NCBI RefSeq assembly: GCF_000332495.1
Contig: NZ_AOGW02000018.1
Coordinates: 64,501-128,500 of the forward strand
Direction of reading: 5' to 3'
DNA: 64,000 bases
Origin: Leptospira terpstrae serovar Hualin str. LT 11-33 = ATCC 700639
GTDB lineage: Bacteria > Spirochaetota > Leptospiria > Leptospirales > Leptospiraceae
Shown here piece by piece: positions 19,048 through 27,358 of this stretch (within the stretch, counting starts at the first letter, position 1; each line of letters opens with the position of its first letter). The notes under the pieces are model-generated. The model had not been told where the DNA came from, made no database searches, and was given only the letters and a program-made list of their open reading frames with translations. Position numbers and translations under genes: made by a program.

Positions 19048-20034
19048 CTAAGTTTCGTCTTTTAAGTTCGCCAAAATTTCCAAAGAGCGAATTTTTGCAT
19101 CGATATCATAAACAGAAGTCACAGTCATGAGTTCGTCCGCTTTTGTTTCTTCCAAAACCTTAGCGATCCCTTGTTTTACCGTATCTACAGAGCCTACAAC
19201 TGAATAGGATAACATTTGTGAGGCGATTACTTTTTCTTGTTCTGACCAAAAACTTTCTATATCTTTGATGGGAGGAGGAAAAGTTCCTCGCGTATTTCTT
19301 AAAATTCGAGCGAAAGATTGTTGGGAACTGGTAAATAGATATTTTGCGTCTTCGTCTGTTTCGGCGGCAATTACATTCAAACCTACCATCACATAAGGTT
19401 TGTCCAAATACTTTGATGGTCTAAATTGTTTTCTGTAAATGGATATAGCTTCAAGTAAGGCAGCTGGTGCAAAATGAGAAGCAAAGGCATAAGGAAGGCC
19501 AAGCATGGCAGCAAGTTGAGCTCCAAATAAACTAGACCCTAAAATCCAAACAGGAACATGAGTTCCCATACCCGGAATGGCACGGACTTGTAATTGGTTG
19601 TGATCCTCTTCAAAGTAGGTGAGTAGTTCCTTGACATCTTCCGGAAAGTGTTGGGAACTCATCTGGTCTCGACGTAACGCACGTAAGGTGAGTTGATCTG
19701 TTCCAGGAGCCCTTCCTAATCCCAAATCAATTCTTCCTGGATACAATGTTTCTAAGGTTCCGAATTGTTCTGCTATGACCAAGGGAGAGTGGTTCGGTAA
19801 CATGATTCCACCTGCTCCAATTCGAATGGACTTAGTATGTGCTGCCAAATGGCCAATCACAACAGAAGTCGCGGCACTAGCGATGGAAGGAAAGTTATGA
19901 TGTTCTGCAACCCAAATGCGGTGGTAATCTAAGCTCTCTGCTGCTTTGGCCACTCGGACAGAATTGGATAATGCTGTACTTGGATTGTCTCCTTCATTGA
20001 TAAATACAAGATCGAGAATTGATAATGGCACCAT
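19048..20034 (-). CDS. Luciferase-like FMN-dependent oxidoreductase
   Basis: A bacterial-luciferase-fold (LLM class) protein of about 328 residues. Visible landmarks are [13 protein letters not shown], the [25 protein letters not shown] segment, [10 protein letters not shown], and VWILGSS, matching the alkanal monooxygenase-like MsnO8 group. The track-independent start choice is between a GTG at 20043 and an ATG at 20034; I prefer the ATG, which begins at MVPLSILD as in relatives. Members use reduced flavin and oxygen on small organic substrates, though many have no assigned reaction. It is divergent from an AraC regulator, 228 bp away. Confidence 0.88.
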   Translation of the reverse strand: MVPLSILDLVFINEGDNPSTALSNSVRVAKAAESLDYHRIWVAEHHNFPSIASAATSVVIGHLAAHTKSIRIGAGGIMLPNHSPLVIAEQFGTLETLYPGRIDLGLGRAPGTDQLTLRALRRDQMSSQHFPEDVKELLTYFEEDHNQLQVRAIPGMGTHVPVWILGSSLFGAQLAAMLGLPYAFASHFAPAALLEAISIYRKQFRPSKYLDKPYVMVGLNVIAAETDEDAKYLFTSSQQSFARILRNTRGTFPPPIKDIESFWSEQEKVIASQMLSYSVVGSVDTVKQGIAKVLEETKADELMTVTSVYDIDAKIRSLEILANLKDET

Positions 20035-20163
20035 AAAGATCACATTCCCTTTTTCACCTCTCCAGTGTAAATTTGTAAAAAATAAATATCACGAATTAAA
20101 TTTTAAAAATTACATACATCTGTTATGTTGGTCGTAACTTAAATGAATTTTCTTTTTGAAAAA

Positions 20164-20227
20164 TTCTCCAAAAAATCGGAAAGTAGAGTCTAAGGACTCT
20201 AGTGGATCTTGCTATTTTTCTGGAGAA
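20164..20227. promoter_or_regulatory. Nested stem-loop in the LLM/AraC divergent gap
   Basis: An outer inverted repeat (TTCTCCAAAAAAT and ATTTTTCTGGAGAA, one-base difference) encloses a 7-bp perfect hairpin TAGAGTC-TAAG-GACTCTA at 20184-20201. It ends 35 bp before the AraC start codon, so it could be an operator or a leader RNA structure. Confidence 0.45.
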
Positions 20228-20262
20228 ACTTCGAGAATCAAATCACAATCCCTTAGGATGAT

Positions 20263-21036
20263 ATGAAAGTATCCCAACTGAATTTAAACTCTCAGGCAAA
20301 AAAACTCATCCAATCGGTTTTTGTTTTTGAATCAGATAGTCATGAAACAGAAATCCTTCCCTTTTATGCAGATGGATTTCCTGGGATTGTATTCTTTCAC
20401 TCAGAACATCCGGTAACTGTTTTTGTTGGTTCTGAATCCAAAGTGATGGATCCAGTTTTTGTCTATGGACAAACCATCGAACCCATCCGCATACAGATCG
20501 AAGGCCCGTTTTTCTTTGTAATGGCACAACTTTTCCCTGCCGTTGTGGAAGAGACCTTAGGAATTCCGGTGACGGAACTTACTAATTCTTGTTGGACTTT
20601 ACCAACTTCAGAATGGGAAACAGAACCTAACTTTACATTGGCGGTAGAAAATCACTCTTCCTTACTCGCAAAAGAGGCTCTCCTTGATTTTATTTTAAAA
20701 AAAGGAGAAAAGTTTCGGCCTGATCCAATTTTACATGTATGTTTAGAAGAAATATTAGAACTTAAGGGAAATTGTGAAATAGGAAAGTTATCCAAAAAAC
20801 ATGGACTTTCCGAACGAACCTTACAGAGAAGATTTCAAAATTACGTAGGGCTTACTCCTAAACAATTTTCCTCTATCATTCGGTTTCAAACCAGCTTAAG
20901 TCAGTTAAACGGTGAAAAAAATCCTACTCTTACAGATGTTGCTTACGCAAGTGGGTATTCTGACCAGTCTCATTTTATACGCCAATTCAAATCCTTTACC
21001 AAACAAAAACCATTTCGATTTCGTGAAAAAATTTAG
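20263..21036 (+). CDS. AraC-family transcriptional regulator
   Basis: A 257-residue regulator. The N-terminal ~150 residues are a cupin-like sensing domain of the DUF6597 kind (FYADGFPGIVFFHSE, FFVMAQLFPAVVEETLG). The C-terminal ~100 residues are the double helix-turn-helix of AraC/XylS proteins: GKLSKKHGLSERTLQRRFQ for the first and LTDVAYASGYSDQSHFIRQFKSFTKQKPFRFR for the second. It lies 54 bp before the NmrA-like gene on the same strand, which is therefore a likely target or operon partner. A nested stem-loop lies upstream. The ligand is unknown. Confidence 0.92.
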   Translation: MKVSQLNLNSQAKKLIQSVFVFESDSHETEILPFYADGFPGIVFFHSEHPVTVFVGSESKVMDPVFVYGQTIEPIRIQIEGPFFFVMAQLFPAVVEETLGIPVTELTNSCWTLPTSEWETEPNFTLAVENHSSLLAKEALLDFILKKGEKFRPDPILHVCLEEILELKGNCEIGKLSKKHGLSERTLQRRFQNYVGLTPKQFSSIIRFQTSLSQLNGEKNPTLTDVAYASGYSDQSHFIRQFKSFTKQKPFRFREKI

Positions 21037-21090
21037 ACTCTGTCGGGTTTGTTCAATTTTTAAATCTCTTTATCTTGTATTCTGAATGGT

Positions 21091-21927
21091 ATGAAACCAT
21101 TCACACTCATACTAGGATCCAGTGGAAAAACTGGGTCAAGAATTCTATCCAGATTGAAACAATCCGAATATCCTGTCCGATTGGGATCAAGAAACGCGAG
21201 TCCTACCTTTGACTGGGAAAAACCAGAAGGTTGGGATTTTGTCATCCAAGGGGTAAACCAAGTTTATATCAGTTTCCAACCTGACTTAGCCGTTCCTTCT
21301 TCACTTGCATCCATAAAACAGTTGGTGGATGTTTGTAAAAAAAACCAAGTGAAACGATTGGTTTTATTATCGGGAAGAGGGGAACCCGAAGCGAGAGCCT
21401 GTGAACAAGTGGTGCAAAACTCTGGTTTAGAATGGACCATTCTAAGAGCGAGTTGGTTCTGCCAAAATTTTAGTGAAGGGATGTTTTTAGATCAAATTTT
21501 AGGGGGAAGTATTTTATTTCCACAAGTTACCACCAAAGAGCCGTTTGTGGATCTAGATGATTTGGCAGATCTTGCTTTTGAGTCACTTACAACTGACAAA
21601 CACTGCAACCAGTTGTATGAGCTCACAGGTCCCGAACTTTGGAACTTTCGAGATGCCTTTCAAACCATTGCAGAAGAGACTCACCAAACCATTCCTTTTG
21701 AAGAATTACCTTTAGATGTTTACATTCAAACCTTAAAAGAATGGGGACTTCCCGAAGATACCACTTGGCTCATAAACTATCTTTTTCGCACTGTTCTTGA
21801 CGGTCGAAATGAATCGGTTGTGAGTGATCTGGAATTGGCACTGGGTAGAAAACCAAAAGACTTTCGGACTTACGTGAAAGAAACAGCCAAAACTGGCATT
21901 TGGAAACTACCCGAAAAAGCTATCTAA
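21091..21927 (+). CDS. NmrA-like atypical SDR (NAD(P)-binding)
   Basis: A 278-residue extended or atypical SDR of the NmrA/ergot-alkaloid AgnL4-like kind. The nucleotide-binding loop GSSGKTGSRIL is at 9-19. RLVLLSGRGEPEARACEQVVQNSGLEWTILRASWFCQNF is the typical middle segment, in which the catalytic Tyr-x-x-x-Lys of classical SDRs is missing (GRGEPEARAC instead). Such proteins act as NAD(P)H sensors or as quinone/enone reductases. It follows the AraC gene closely and ends directly against the convergent endoglycoceramidase gene with no intergenic bases. Confidence 0.87.
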   Translation: MKPFTLILGSSGKTGSRILSRLKQSEYPVRLGSRNASPTFDWEKPEGWDFVIQGVNQVYISFQPDLAVPSSLASIKQLVDVCKKNQVKRLVLLSGRGEPEARACEQVVQNSGLEWTILRASWFCQNFSEGMFLDQILGGSILFPQVTTKEPFVDLDDLADLAFESLTTDKHCNQLYELTGPELWNFRDAFQTIAEETHQTIPFEELPLDVYIQTLKEWGLPEDTTWLINYLFRTVLDGRNESVVSDLELALGRKPKDFRTYVKETAKTGIWKLPEKAI

Positions 21928-24033
21928 TCACTGTTCGGTGGGATACCCACTATAAGTCATTTTACCGGTAAAATAAATCGGACTTTTTTCTTCCAAGAGA
22001 ATCCTTGTATTTAGTTTGGATTGGATCTCTTGGAGGCTTTGTAACGAATAGGATACACCTGCCGTATCTACTGCCAAAACATAATGGTAAGAGGAGTTTG
22101 GATTTTCATCCAGTTCCAAATCATCCCAAATATGTAAAAGATTACCAGAGCCTAACTCACGATTTCGATCAGGGATAAGGATTGCTTCGTTTAACGTTTG
22201 ATTTGGTGAAGTCGGTAGACCTTGGTGGTAAATTCGTTTTTCAGAAATGATGATGGTCTTTGTTGGATCAAAGTGAGAAGGAAGATACACTTCCGTGGGG
22301 GCATCGGAAAATCTACCTTTCCAAATGAGGAGTTGGAATCTTTTGTCACCAAAGTATTTCGGTTCCGTACTTCCTGGTTTGATGGCTGCCCAAGAAAACA
22401 TTTTATTCCATGTATCAGATCCCACTGTATTGTAATGGCTACTCATCACTCTGCCTTGCGCCTTTCGGAAGTAAGCACGCCCCACCACACGTTCATCTAA
22501 GTTAAAACTTGTTCCGTAATTTCCTACAACAGAGAAGTCTTCATCATTCCAGGCATCTTTGGTTGTAATGAGTTTGGAAGGATTCCCATTCATATACTCA
22601 GAATGGTTGTTGTAATAATAATCCCAATGCCACTGGGTTCCAGATACAATCGGATTGTAAAAATCGGCAAATCTAGATTTAGAAGTTTGGTTTCCATCCG
22701 AAATTTCCATCGCTTGGTAAACCGCACTGATCATTCTCGCAGTGTCTTTGGCACCAGTTCCTTTTAACCACATTCCAAATTCACTGAGGAATACTGGGAT
22801 TTTTAAAAACCTAGATTCTTTTCTAATTTCATCTAAGTATTTGAAGTAAGTAGCATTATCGATTCCTGTGAGGTCTGTTCCCATGCGGCCTGCATCATAG
22901 AAGTGAGAGTTAAATACAAACCCAGGACCTGGGGGAGAAAGTAAATGGCCTCCTCCCGTGGCAGGAGCGATCGCAGATCCAATGTTTGTATTCCAAAACA
23001 CTAATGGTTCTGCAAACACCCATTTAGATTCCCATCCATTTTGATTGAGAATGGTGCGTATCCTTTTATACATTGGCCAAAGTTTTTGGTTGTCCCACTG
23101 AGCAGGTGTTAATCCTTCCATTCCTCCATCTACCGGTTCATTGAAAGGATCAAGTCCCAAAACATAAGAGAATTCTTCCGCAGTTAGTTTCTCTTTGATG
23201 TAGGAAGTGGCTTTATCAATTTGCCAAAGGAATTCTGTTTGCATATTCCTTGTTCCTTGGGATGTCGAAAGAGGTGCATTGTTCCAGAAATTACGAAATG
23301 CCCTACGAACAGCTTCATTGGTTAAATTGTTTTGGCTCCAACTGGCACAAATGAAACCGCAGTATTCGGTTGGATAACTTCCTCCTTTTGTGATCCAAGC
23401 AGGTGCGCCATTTCCTGTATGCCAAGAGTTTTTATTAAAAAGATGGCGAGAAAATAAATCTTGGTGGTAATCAAGAAGGATAAACATCCGTTTGGCGGTT
23501 GCTTTTTTCATCTGACTGATGACAGCATCTAAATAGTAATAATCAATGGTATCCACTCCAGGATGTACACCTTCCCATGCGATGGTAAAACGGATGAGAT
23601 TTGATCCGGTGGTTTTCCCAAGCCTAGTAAAAGCAATCTCAGCATCGGAATCATTGGCAAAGGGTTTGAATCCGTGTTGTGCCAGTTTCATATTTCCCGA
23701 AATATTAAATCCGCGGAAACTTACTTCGCGCCCAAGCCCATCCACAAAGATCTGGTCTGTGAATTGTTGGTTTGTTTTTTCCGAAATCAAAATCTCCCTT
23801 TCCCCTGGTGAGGAACTATAATCCAAACTATGAAAAGAACTGGCACTAGTAGCAATAGACCTTGTGGGAAGACCTGTGTCCGTTGCATTTGCAGTGGAAA
23901 CTAAGTTTGCACCTGGTTGGAGTAGGGCCAGTGTTTGTGCCTGCGAATCCTTGGTAGGAGCACAGCCAAAACTAGATATAAGAACTAGCGTTGTGGCCCA
24001 CCATAAGGGTAAATTTTTCCAGTTTGTTTTCAT
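21928..24033 (-). CDS. GH5 endoglycoceramidase-like lipoprotein
   Basis: I start it at 24033 (701 residues), where GGAGAGG lies five bases before the ATG; the frame is open 66 bp further up. A lipoprotein signal ends at Cys24 (LISSFGC). The GH5 TIM barrel shows FRGFNISG near the start, DYHQDLFSRH, the acid/base Glu in LGLDPFNEPVDGG and the nucleophile Glu in VFLSEFGMW. The FNEP context and the beta-sandwich-like C-terminal ~200 residues are as in endoglycoceramidases, which release the glycan from glycosphingolipids and leave ceramide. It is divergent from a neutral ceramidase, the enzyme that would act next, so a shared lipid-degrading role is likely. Confidence 0.85.
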   Translation of the reverse strand: MKTNWKNLPLWWATTLVLISSFGCAPTKDSQAQTLALLQPGANLVSTANATDTGLPTRSIATSASSFHSLDYSSSPGEREILISEKTNQQFTDQIFVDGLGREVSFRGFNISGNMKLAQHGFKPFANDSDAEIAFTRLGKTTGSNLIRFTIAWEGVHPGVDTIDYYYLDAVISQMKKATAKRMFILLDYHQDLFSRHLFNKNSWHTGNGAPAWITKGGSYPTEYCGFICASWSQNNLTNEAVRRAFRNFWNNAPLSTSQGTRNMQTEFLWQIDKATSYIKEKLTAEEFSYVLGLDPFNEPVDGGMEGLTPAQWDNQKLWPMYKRIRTILNQNGWESKWVFAEPLVFWNTNIGSAIAPATGGGHLLSPPGPGFVFNSHFYDAGRMGTDLTGIDNATYFKYLDEIRKESRFLKIPVFLSEFGMWLKGTGAKDTARMISAVYQAMEISDGNQTSKSRFADFYNPIVSGTQWHWDYYYNNHSEYMNGNPSKLITTKDAWNDEDFSVVGNYGTSFNLDERVVGRAYFRKAQGRVMSSHYNTVGSDTWNKMFSWAAIKPGSTEPKYFGDKRFQLLIWKGRFSDAPTEVYLPSHFDPTKTIIISEKRIYHQGLPTSPNQTLNEAILIPDRNRELGSGNLLHIWDDLELDENPNSSYHYVLAVDTAGVSYSLQSLQEIQSKLNTRILLEEKSPIYFTGKMTYSGYPTEQ

Positions 24034-24093
24034 AGATCCTCTCCAGGTTCCTTCTTTGTGGAAAGGAACTTTGGCCACTTGAGTCATACTAAC

Positions 24094-24105
24094 CGACATG
24101 TGTCG
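24094..24105. promoter_or_regulatory. CGACA-N2-TGTCG dyad, endoglycoceramidase side
   Basis: Perfect 5-bp arms around TG, 61 bp upstream of the endoglycoceramidase ATG. The flanks (ACC before, TAAA and TTGCCAT after) are shared with the second copy 212 bp away, so this is a duplicated operator-like unit, probably for the neighbouring TetR protein. Confidence 0.65.
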
Positions 24106-24178
24106 ACTAAAAAATTGCCATCAAATTACCATAAGTATGGAGTTTAGAATTCTCCTCGCTGAAAAAGGAACTCCACTT

Positions 24179-24217
24179 GAAAAAGTAAGCGGCTTACCTT
24201 TTTCCCCATGGGAAAAA
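24179..24217 (+). other. Two overlapping alternative hairpins
   Basis: Hairpin A pairs GAAAAAGTAAGC with GCTTACCTTTTTC (24179-24204, one bulged C). Hairpin B pairs TTTTTCCC with GGGAAAAA around CAT (24199-24217). They share 24199-24206 and cannot form together, an attenuator-like layout. A transcript covering them has not been shown, and both lie upstream of the best ceramidase promoter. Confidence 0.4.
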
Positions 24218-24305
24218 ATCCCAACGATTTCCTTTCCTTTTGTCAGATTCCTTAGGGAGATTACTCCTCTTTGTAGCGAATCTCTGAACGCTGGTCTAAA
24301 AAAAC

Positions 24306-24317
24306 CGACAGTTGTCG
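24306..24317. promoter_or_regulatory. CGACA-N2-TGTCG dyad, ceramidase side
   Basis: Perfect 5-bp arms around GT, with the same 5' ACC and 3' TAAA/TTGCCAT flanks as the copy at 24094. It overlaps a possible -35 box (TTGTCG) of the ceramidase gene, so occupation would repress. Confidence 0.65.
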
Positions 24318-24446
24318 ATTAAATTTCTTGCCATATTTTTAACACTGTTTAGACTTATAAACCGAATTTGGTCCTAAAGTAACATTTAGGTCCAAACCCA
24401 AGCGAAAAAGATTTCATTTAGAAATTTAGATTCGGAGAGAGAGTAT

Positions 24447-26600
24447 ATGAATTCCAAAAGAGATTCCCGAGTGCACTTGGGTTTAACCATTGTTTGTTGT
24501 TTTTTGGTTTTGACTTGTTCAGACCAAAAATCGTCCCCTTCCCCCATCCTCGGTTTGGTGAGCGCAAGTACATCGGACTCTGTTAGTTCTGATTTAGTGG
24601 GCACAACTGGTGTCAGTCGTGCTGTAGCCCCGTCGCTCGGTTCCTCTCCTTATCTAGTCGGTGCAGGGATTTATGACATCACAGGTCCTGCTGCTGAAGT
24701 AGGGATGATGGGTTTTGCCGAATCTGCGCAAAAAACAGAAGGGATTTATATGCGCCTTTGGTCCAGGGCCTATATCGTTGGAGATGCATCCAAACGAGTT
24801 GTATTTGTCAGTGCCGACCTAGGTATGATTTTTCAATCCATCAAACAAGCGGTAAGTCGCAAAATTGCATTGGATTCTGAACTTTCACCTTATTACAATC
24901 AGGCGAATGTTCTACTTTCGGCAACTCATACTCATAGTGGTCCTGGTGGATACTCCCATTATTTTTTATACAACGCAACAACGGCTGGTTTTATTAAAGA
25001 AAACTTTGATGTCATAGTAGATGGAATTTATCGTTCCATTAAATTGGCTCATCAAAATTTAGTTCCCGGAAATGTATACATCAACCAAGGGACTTTGACT
25101 GATGCGAGCAAAAACCGTTCTGCAGTTGCTTATGATAAAAACCCAGCTTCAGAAAGAAGTTACTACGGTTCAAACGTAGACCAAACCATGACTCTATTGA
25201 AACTAGTGGCTGCTGATGGTAGAGAAATTGGAATGGTCAACTGGTTTGCAGTCCATCCAACAAACGTAGGTCCATCCAATAAATTAATTGGTGGCGATAA
25301 CAAAGGGTATGCTTCTTATCTATTTGAAAAGTCAAAAGGAGCCAATTATTCTGCTAATTCAACTTTTGTTGCTGCTTTTGCACAATCCAATGCCGGAGAT
25401 GTGACACCTAACCTTTGGGGTCCAGCGGATGGTGTGAACGACTATGCTCGTCAAAACATCATCGGAGAAAAACAATTCAACAAAGCACAATCTCTTTACA
25501 CAAGTGCCAATACACAATTGTCAGGTTCTGTGGATTTCCGTCATACGTATGTTAACTTCTCTAATCTTTATGTGAGTAGTGTAGGAACCACCACTTGCCC
25601 TGCGGGAATGGGTGCTTCCTTTTCTGCTGGTAGTGTGGAAGACAATGCAGTCTCTGTGGATTTTTTTGATGAAGGAACTACAATCGATTCATTGGATTGG
25701 AATACAAACACTGCTGATGCCTTTAAGTCTAGTTTTCTTGGAGGAGCTCTTGGTGTTTTATGGCCGGCATCTACAAGTGAAGCTTACAAACTTTGCCATG
25801 CAGAAAAACCTGTCCTCATTCCGACAGGAGTTGCTAGTTTCGATGGCAATCCTTGGACACCTCCAGTGATTCCTATGCAGATCATTAAAATTGGAAGTTT
25901 AGCAATCCTTGCCATTCCGGCAGAAGTGTCTACTATGGCTGGTCGAAGACTACGTTCTCTTGTGAAGAATGTTTTGGAAAATGAATACACAGTGGTCGCA
26001 GGTCTTTCCAATTCCTATACTTCGTATTTAACAACTAGAGAAGAATACTCTTCTCAACAGTATGAAGGAGCTTCCACTCAATTTGGTCCCAACACACTGT
26101 TTGGATATGAACAAGAATTTGGAAAACTAGCAAGTGCTTTGCGAAATGGAACTGCCTCTCCTGCAGGCCCTACACCTGCGGACCTAACAAACAACCAAGC
26201 TACCTTCCAAACTGGAGTGGTGTTTGATGATGTTCCCCTCTTTAAAAGTTTCGGTAGTCTTGTCACTCAACCTTCTGCGTCTTATAGTAGCGGTGCTACA
26301 GTCAGTGCGGTATTCTGGGGCGGGCATCCCAAAAACAATATGCTCATCGGAAGTAGCTTCGTGGACGTAGAAAAACAAAATGGATCCACTTGGGCAGTCG
26401 TGGCAAGGGATTATGATCCGTCCACGACGTACCGCTGGCAAAGAGATGGGGTAGCCAATTCCAAAATTACCGTTTCTTGGAAAACAACTTCTTTTCCATC
26501 GGGAACCTACCGCATCCGTCACCGTGGCCATTGGAAATCGGGATGGACGGGCGCAATCAGTGCCTACCAAGGAGTCACAAACAATTTCACAGTGCAGTAA
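24447..26600 (+). CDS. Neutral/alkaline ceramidase, lipoprotein
   Basis: A 717-residue neutral ceramidase-family protein that would hydrolyse ceramide to sphingosine and fatty acid outside the cytoplasm. A lipoprotein-type signal ends at Cys24 (FLVLTC). Family hallmarks: VGAGIYDITGPAAEVGMMGFA near the mature start, SATHTHSGPGGYSHY (zinc His), NWFAVHPTNVG (zinc His), IPAEVSTMAGRR (zinc Glu) and SNSYTSYLTTREEY (zinc Tyr). The last ~160 residues are the Ig-like C-terminal domain. The catalytic hexapeptide, normally GDVSPN or similar, reads GDVTPN with Thr320 (codon 25404-25406) in the nucleophile position. CGGAGAGAG before the ATG is a good ribosome binding site. Confidence 0.9.
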   Translation: MNSKRDSRVHLGLTIVCCFLVLTCSDQKSSPSPILGLVSASTSDSVSSDLVGTTGVSRAVAPSLGSSPYLVGAGIYDITGPAAEVGMMGFAESAQKTEGIYMRLWSRAYIVGDASKRVVFVSADLGMIFQSIKQAVSRKIALDSELSPYYNQANVLLSATHTHSGPGGYSHYFLYNATTAGFIKENFDVIVDGIYRSIKLAHQNLVPGNVYINQGTLTDASKNRSAVAYDKNPASERSYYGSNVDQTMTLLKLVAADGREIGMVNWFAVHPTNVGPSNKLIGGDNKGYASYLFEKSKGANYSANSTFVAAFAQSNAGDVTPNLWGPADGVNDYARQNIIGEKQFNKAQSLYTSANTQLSGSVDFRHTYVNFSNLYVSSVGTTTCPAGMGASFSAGSVEDNAVSVDFFDEGTTIDSLDWNTNTADAFKSSFLGGALGVLWPASTSEAYKLCHAEKPVLIPTGVASFDGNPWTPPVIPMQIIKIGSLAILAIPAEVSTMAGRRLRSLVKNVLENEYTVVAGLSNSYTSYLTTREEYSSQQYEGASTQFGPNTLFGYEQEFGKLASALRNGTASPAGPTPADLTNNQATFQTGVVFDDVPLFKSFGSLVTQPSASYSSGATVSAVFWGGHPKNNMLIGSSFVDVEKQNGSTWAVVARDYDPSTTYRWQRDGVANSKITVSWKTTSFPSGTYRIRHRGHWKSGWTGAISAYQGVTNNFTVQ

Positions 26601-26617
26601 TATCTGAACAATCACTC

Positions 26618-26651
26618 ACCTGGCCCCTAAAAAGGTCAGGTATTTTTCTTT
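26618..26651 (+). terminator. Weak intrinsic terminator after the ceramidase gene
   Basis: ACCTG pairs with CAGGT (with an inner CC/GG pair) and is followed by ATTTTTCTTTT. It lies 18 bp after the ceramidase stop and may separate or attenuate transcription into the TetR gene. Confidence 0.6.
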
Positions 26652-26695
26652 TGCAACGGGATTGACTGGGTGAGATTCTAAAGAAGGCTCGTACT

Positions 26696-27355
26696 ATGGA
26701 TAAATTGGTAGACGCATCTTTATCTCCTGACCTTGCCTCTCGGCCTTTTAAATTTACGAGTAAACAAGGGAGAAACAGACGTACACAATTGTTAACTATC
26801 GCTTTGGAATTCCTCAGAGAAAAATCTCCCGAAGAGATTAGTTTTGCCGACATTTGCAAAGAGGCAAATATTCCTAGACCCTCTGCCTACCATTTTTTTC
26901 CCAATGTGGAAGCCATCTTTCACGGAATTCGTTTATTACACTCAGAAAGTTTGATCGAAAAATCCCTTTTGTTAAAAAGAGAAACCTTTGTTAGCTGGGA
27001 AAAATACATTGAACGTTCGATTGATGTAGCCGTGGAGGTAACGAATAAAGAAATTGCATTCCCACGTTTGATTTATGGATACAGAATGAGTCATCCTGAG
27101 ATGCGCCAAGTAGGGCAGGAGCTCGATGCAAAACTTGCCAACTTAGCGAAACTAGGTCTTATGGACCGATTTGTTTTGCCTGAATTAGAACAGGCAGACC
27201 AAATCTTTGGCGTTGCCTTTTCTATTGCAGATTCTTTATTAAAACTATCTTACAGAACCTATGGAGATTTCACTCCTTGGATGGTAGGAGAGGCTAAAAA
27301 AGCGACTATCTCTTATTTAAAAAACTACCTACCGGAAGTTTGTAAACCTAAGTAG
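26696..27355 (+). CDS. TetR-family regulator, probable controller of the sphingolipid genes
   Basis: A 219-residue TetR/AcrR-type repressor. A basic N-terminal tail precedes the helix-turn-helix (LLTIALEFLREKSPEEISFADICKEANIPRPSAYHFFPNVEAIFHGI, ~30-80); the rest is an all-helical ligand domain without a clear subfamily match. AAGAAGG eight bases before the ATG supports the start. It follows the ceramidase gene on the same strand, 95 bp away. The two CGACA-N2-TGTCG dyads in the ceramidase/endoglycoceramidase gap are the best candidate targets, and a lipid or sphingoid base a plausible ligand; both are inference. Confidence 0.9.
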   Translation: MDKLVDASLSPDLASRPFKFTSKQGRNRRTQLLTIALEFLREKSPEEISFADICKEANIPRPSAYHFFPNVEAIFHGIRLLHSESLIEKSLLLKRETFVSWEKYIERSIDVAVEVTNKEIAFPRLIYGYRMSHPEMRQVGQELDAKLANLAKLGLMDRFVLPELEQADQIFGVAFSIADSLLKLSYRTYGDFTPWMVGEAKKATISYLKNYLPEVCKPK

Positions 27356-27358
27356 ACG

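Larger units (their letters stand above)
24034..24446. other. 413-bp divergent control region of the sphingolipid genes
   Basis: Holds two near-identical dyads with shared 3' flanks, two mutually exclusive hairpins at 24179-24217, and a 61-codon open frame (24137-24322, plus strand) that runs through the hairpins and the second dyad and resembles nothing I know; I do not call it a gene. A possible ceramidase promoter has -35 TTGTCG at 24312 and -10 TATTTT sixteen bases later. Confidence 0.5.

Noticed and set aside
24137..24322. 61-codon plus-strand frame between the endoglycoceramidase and ceramidase genes
   Set aside because: No ribosome binding site, and it runs through hairpins and the second operator; kept only as a remark on the region.
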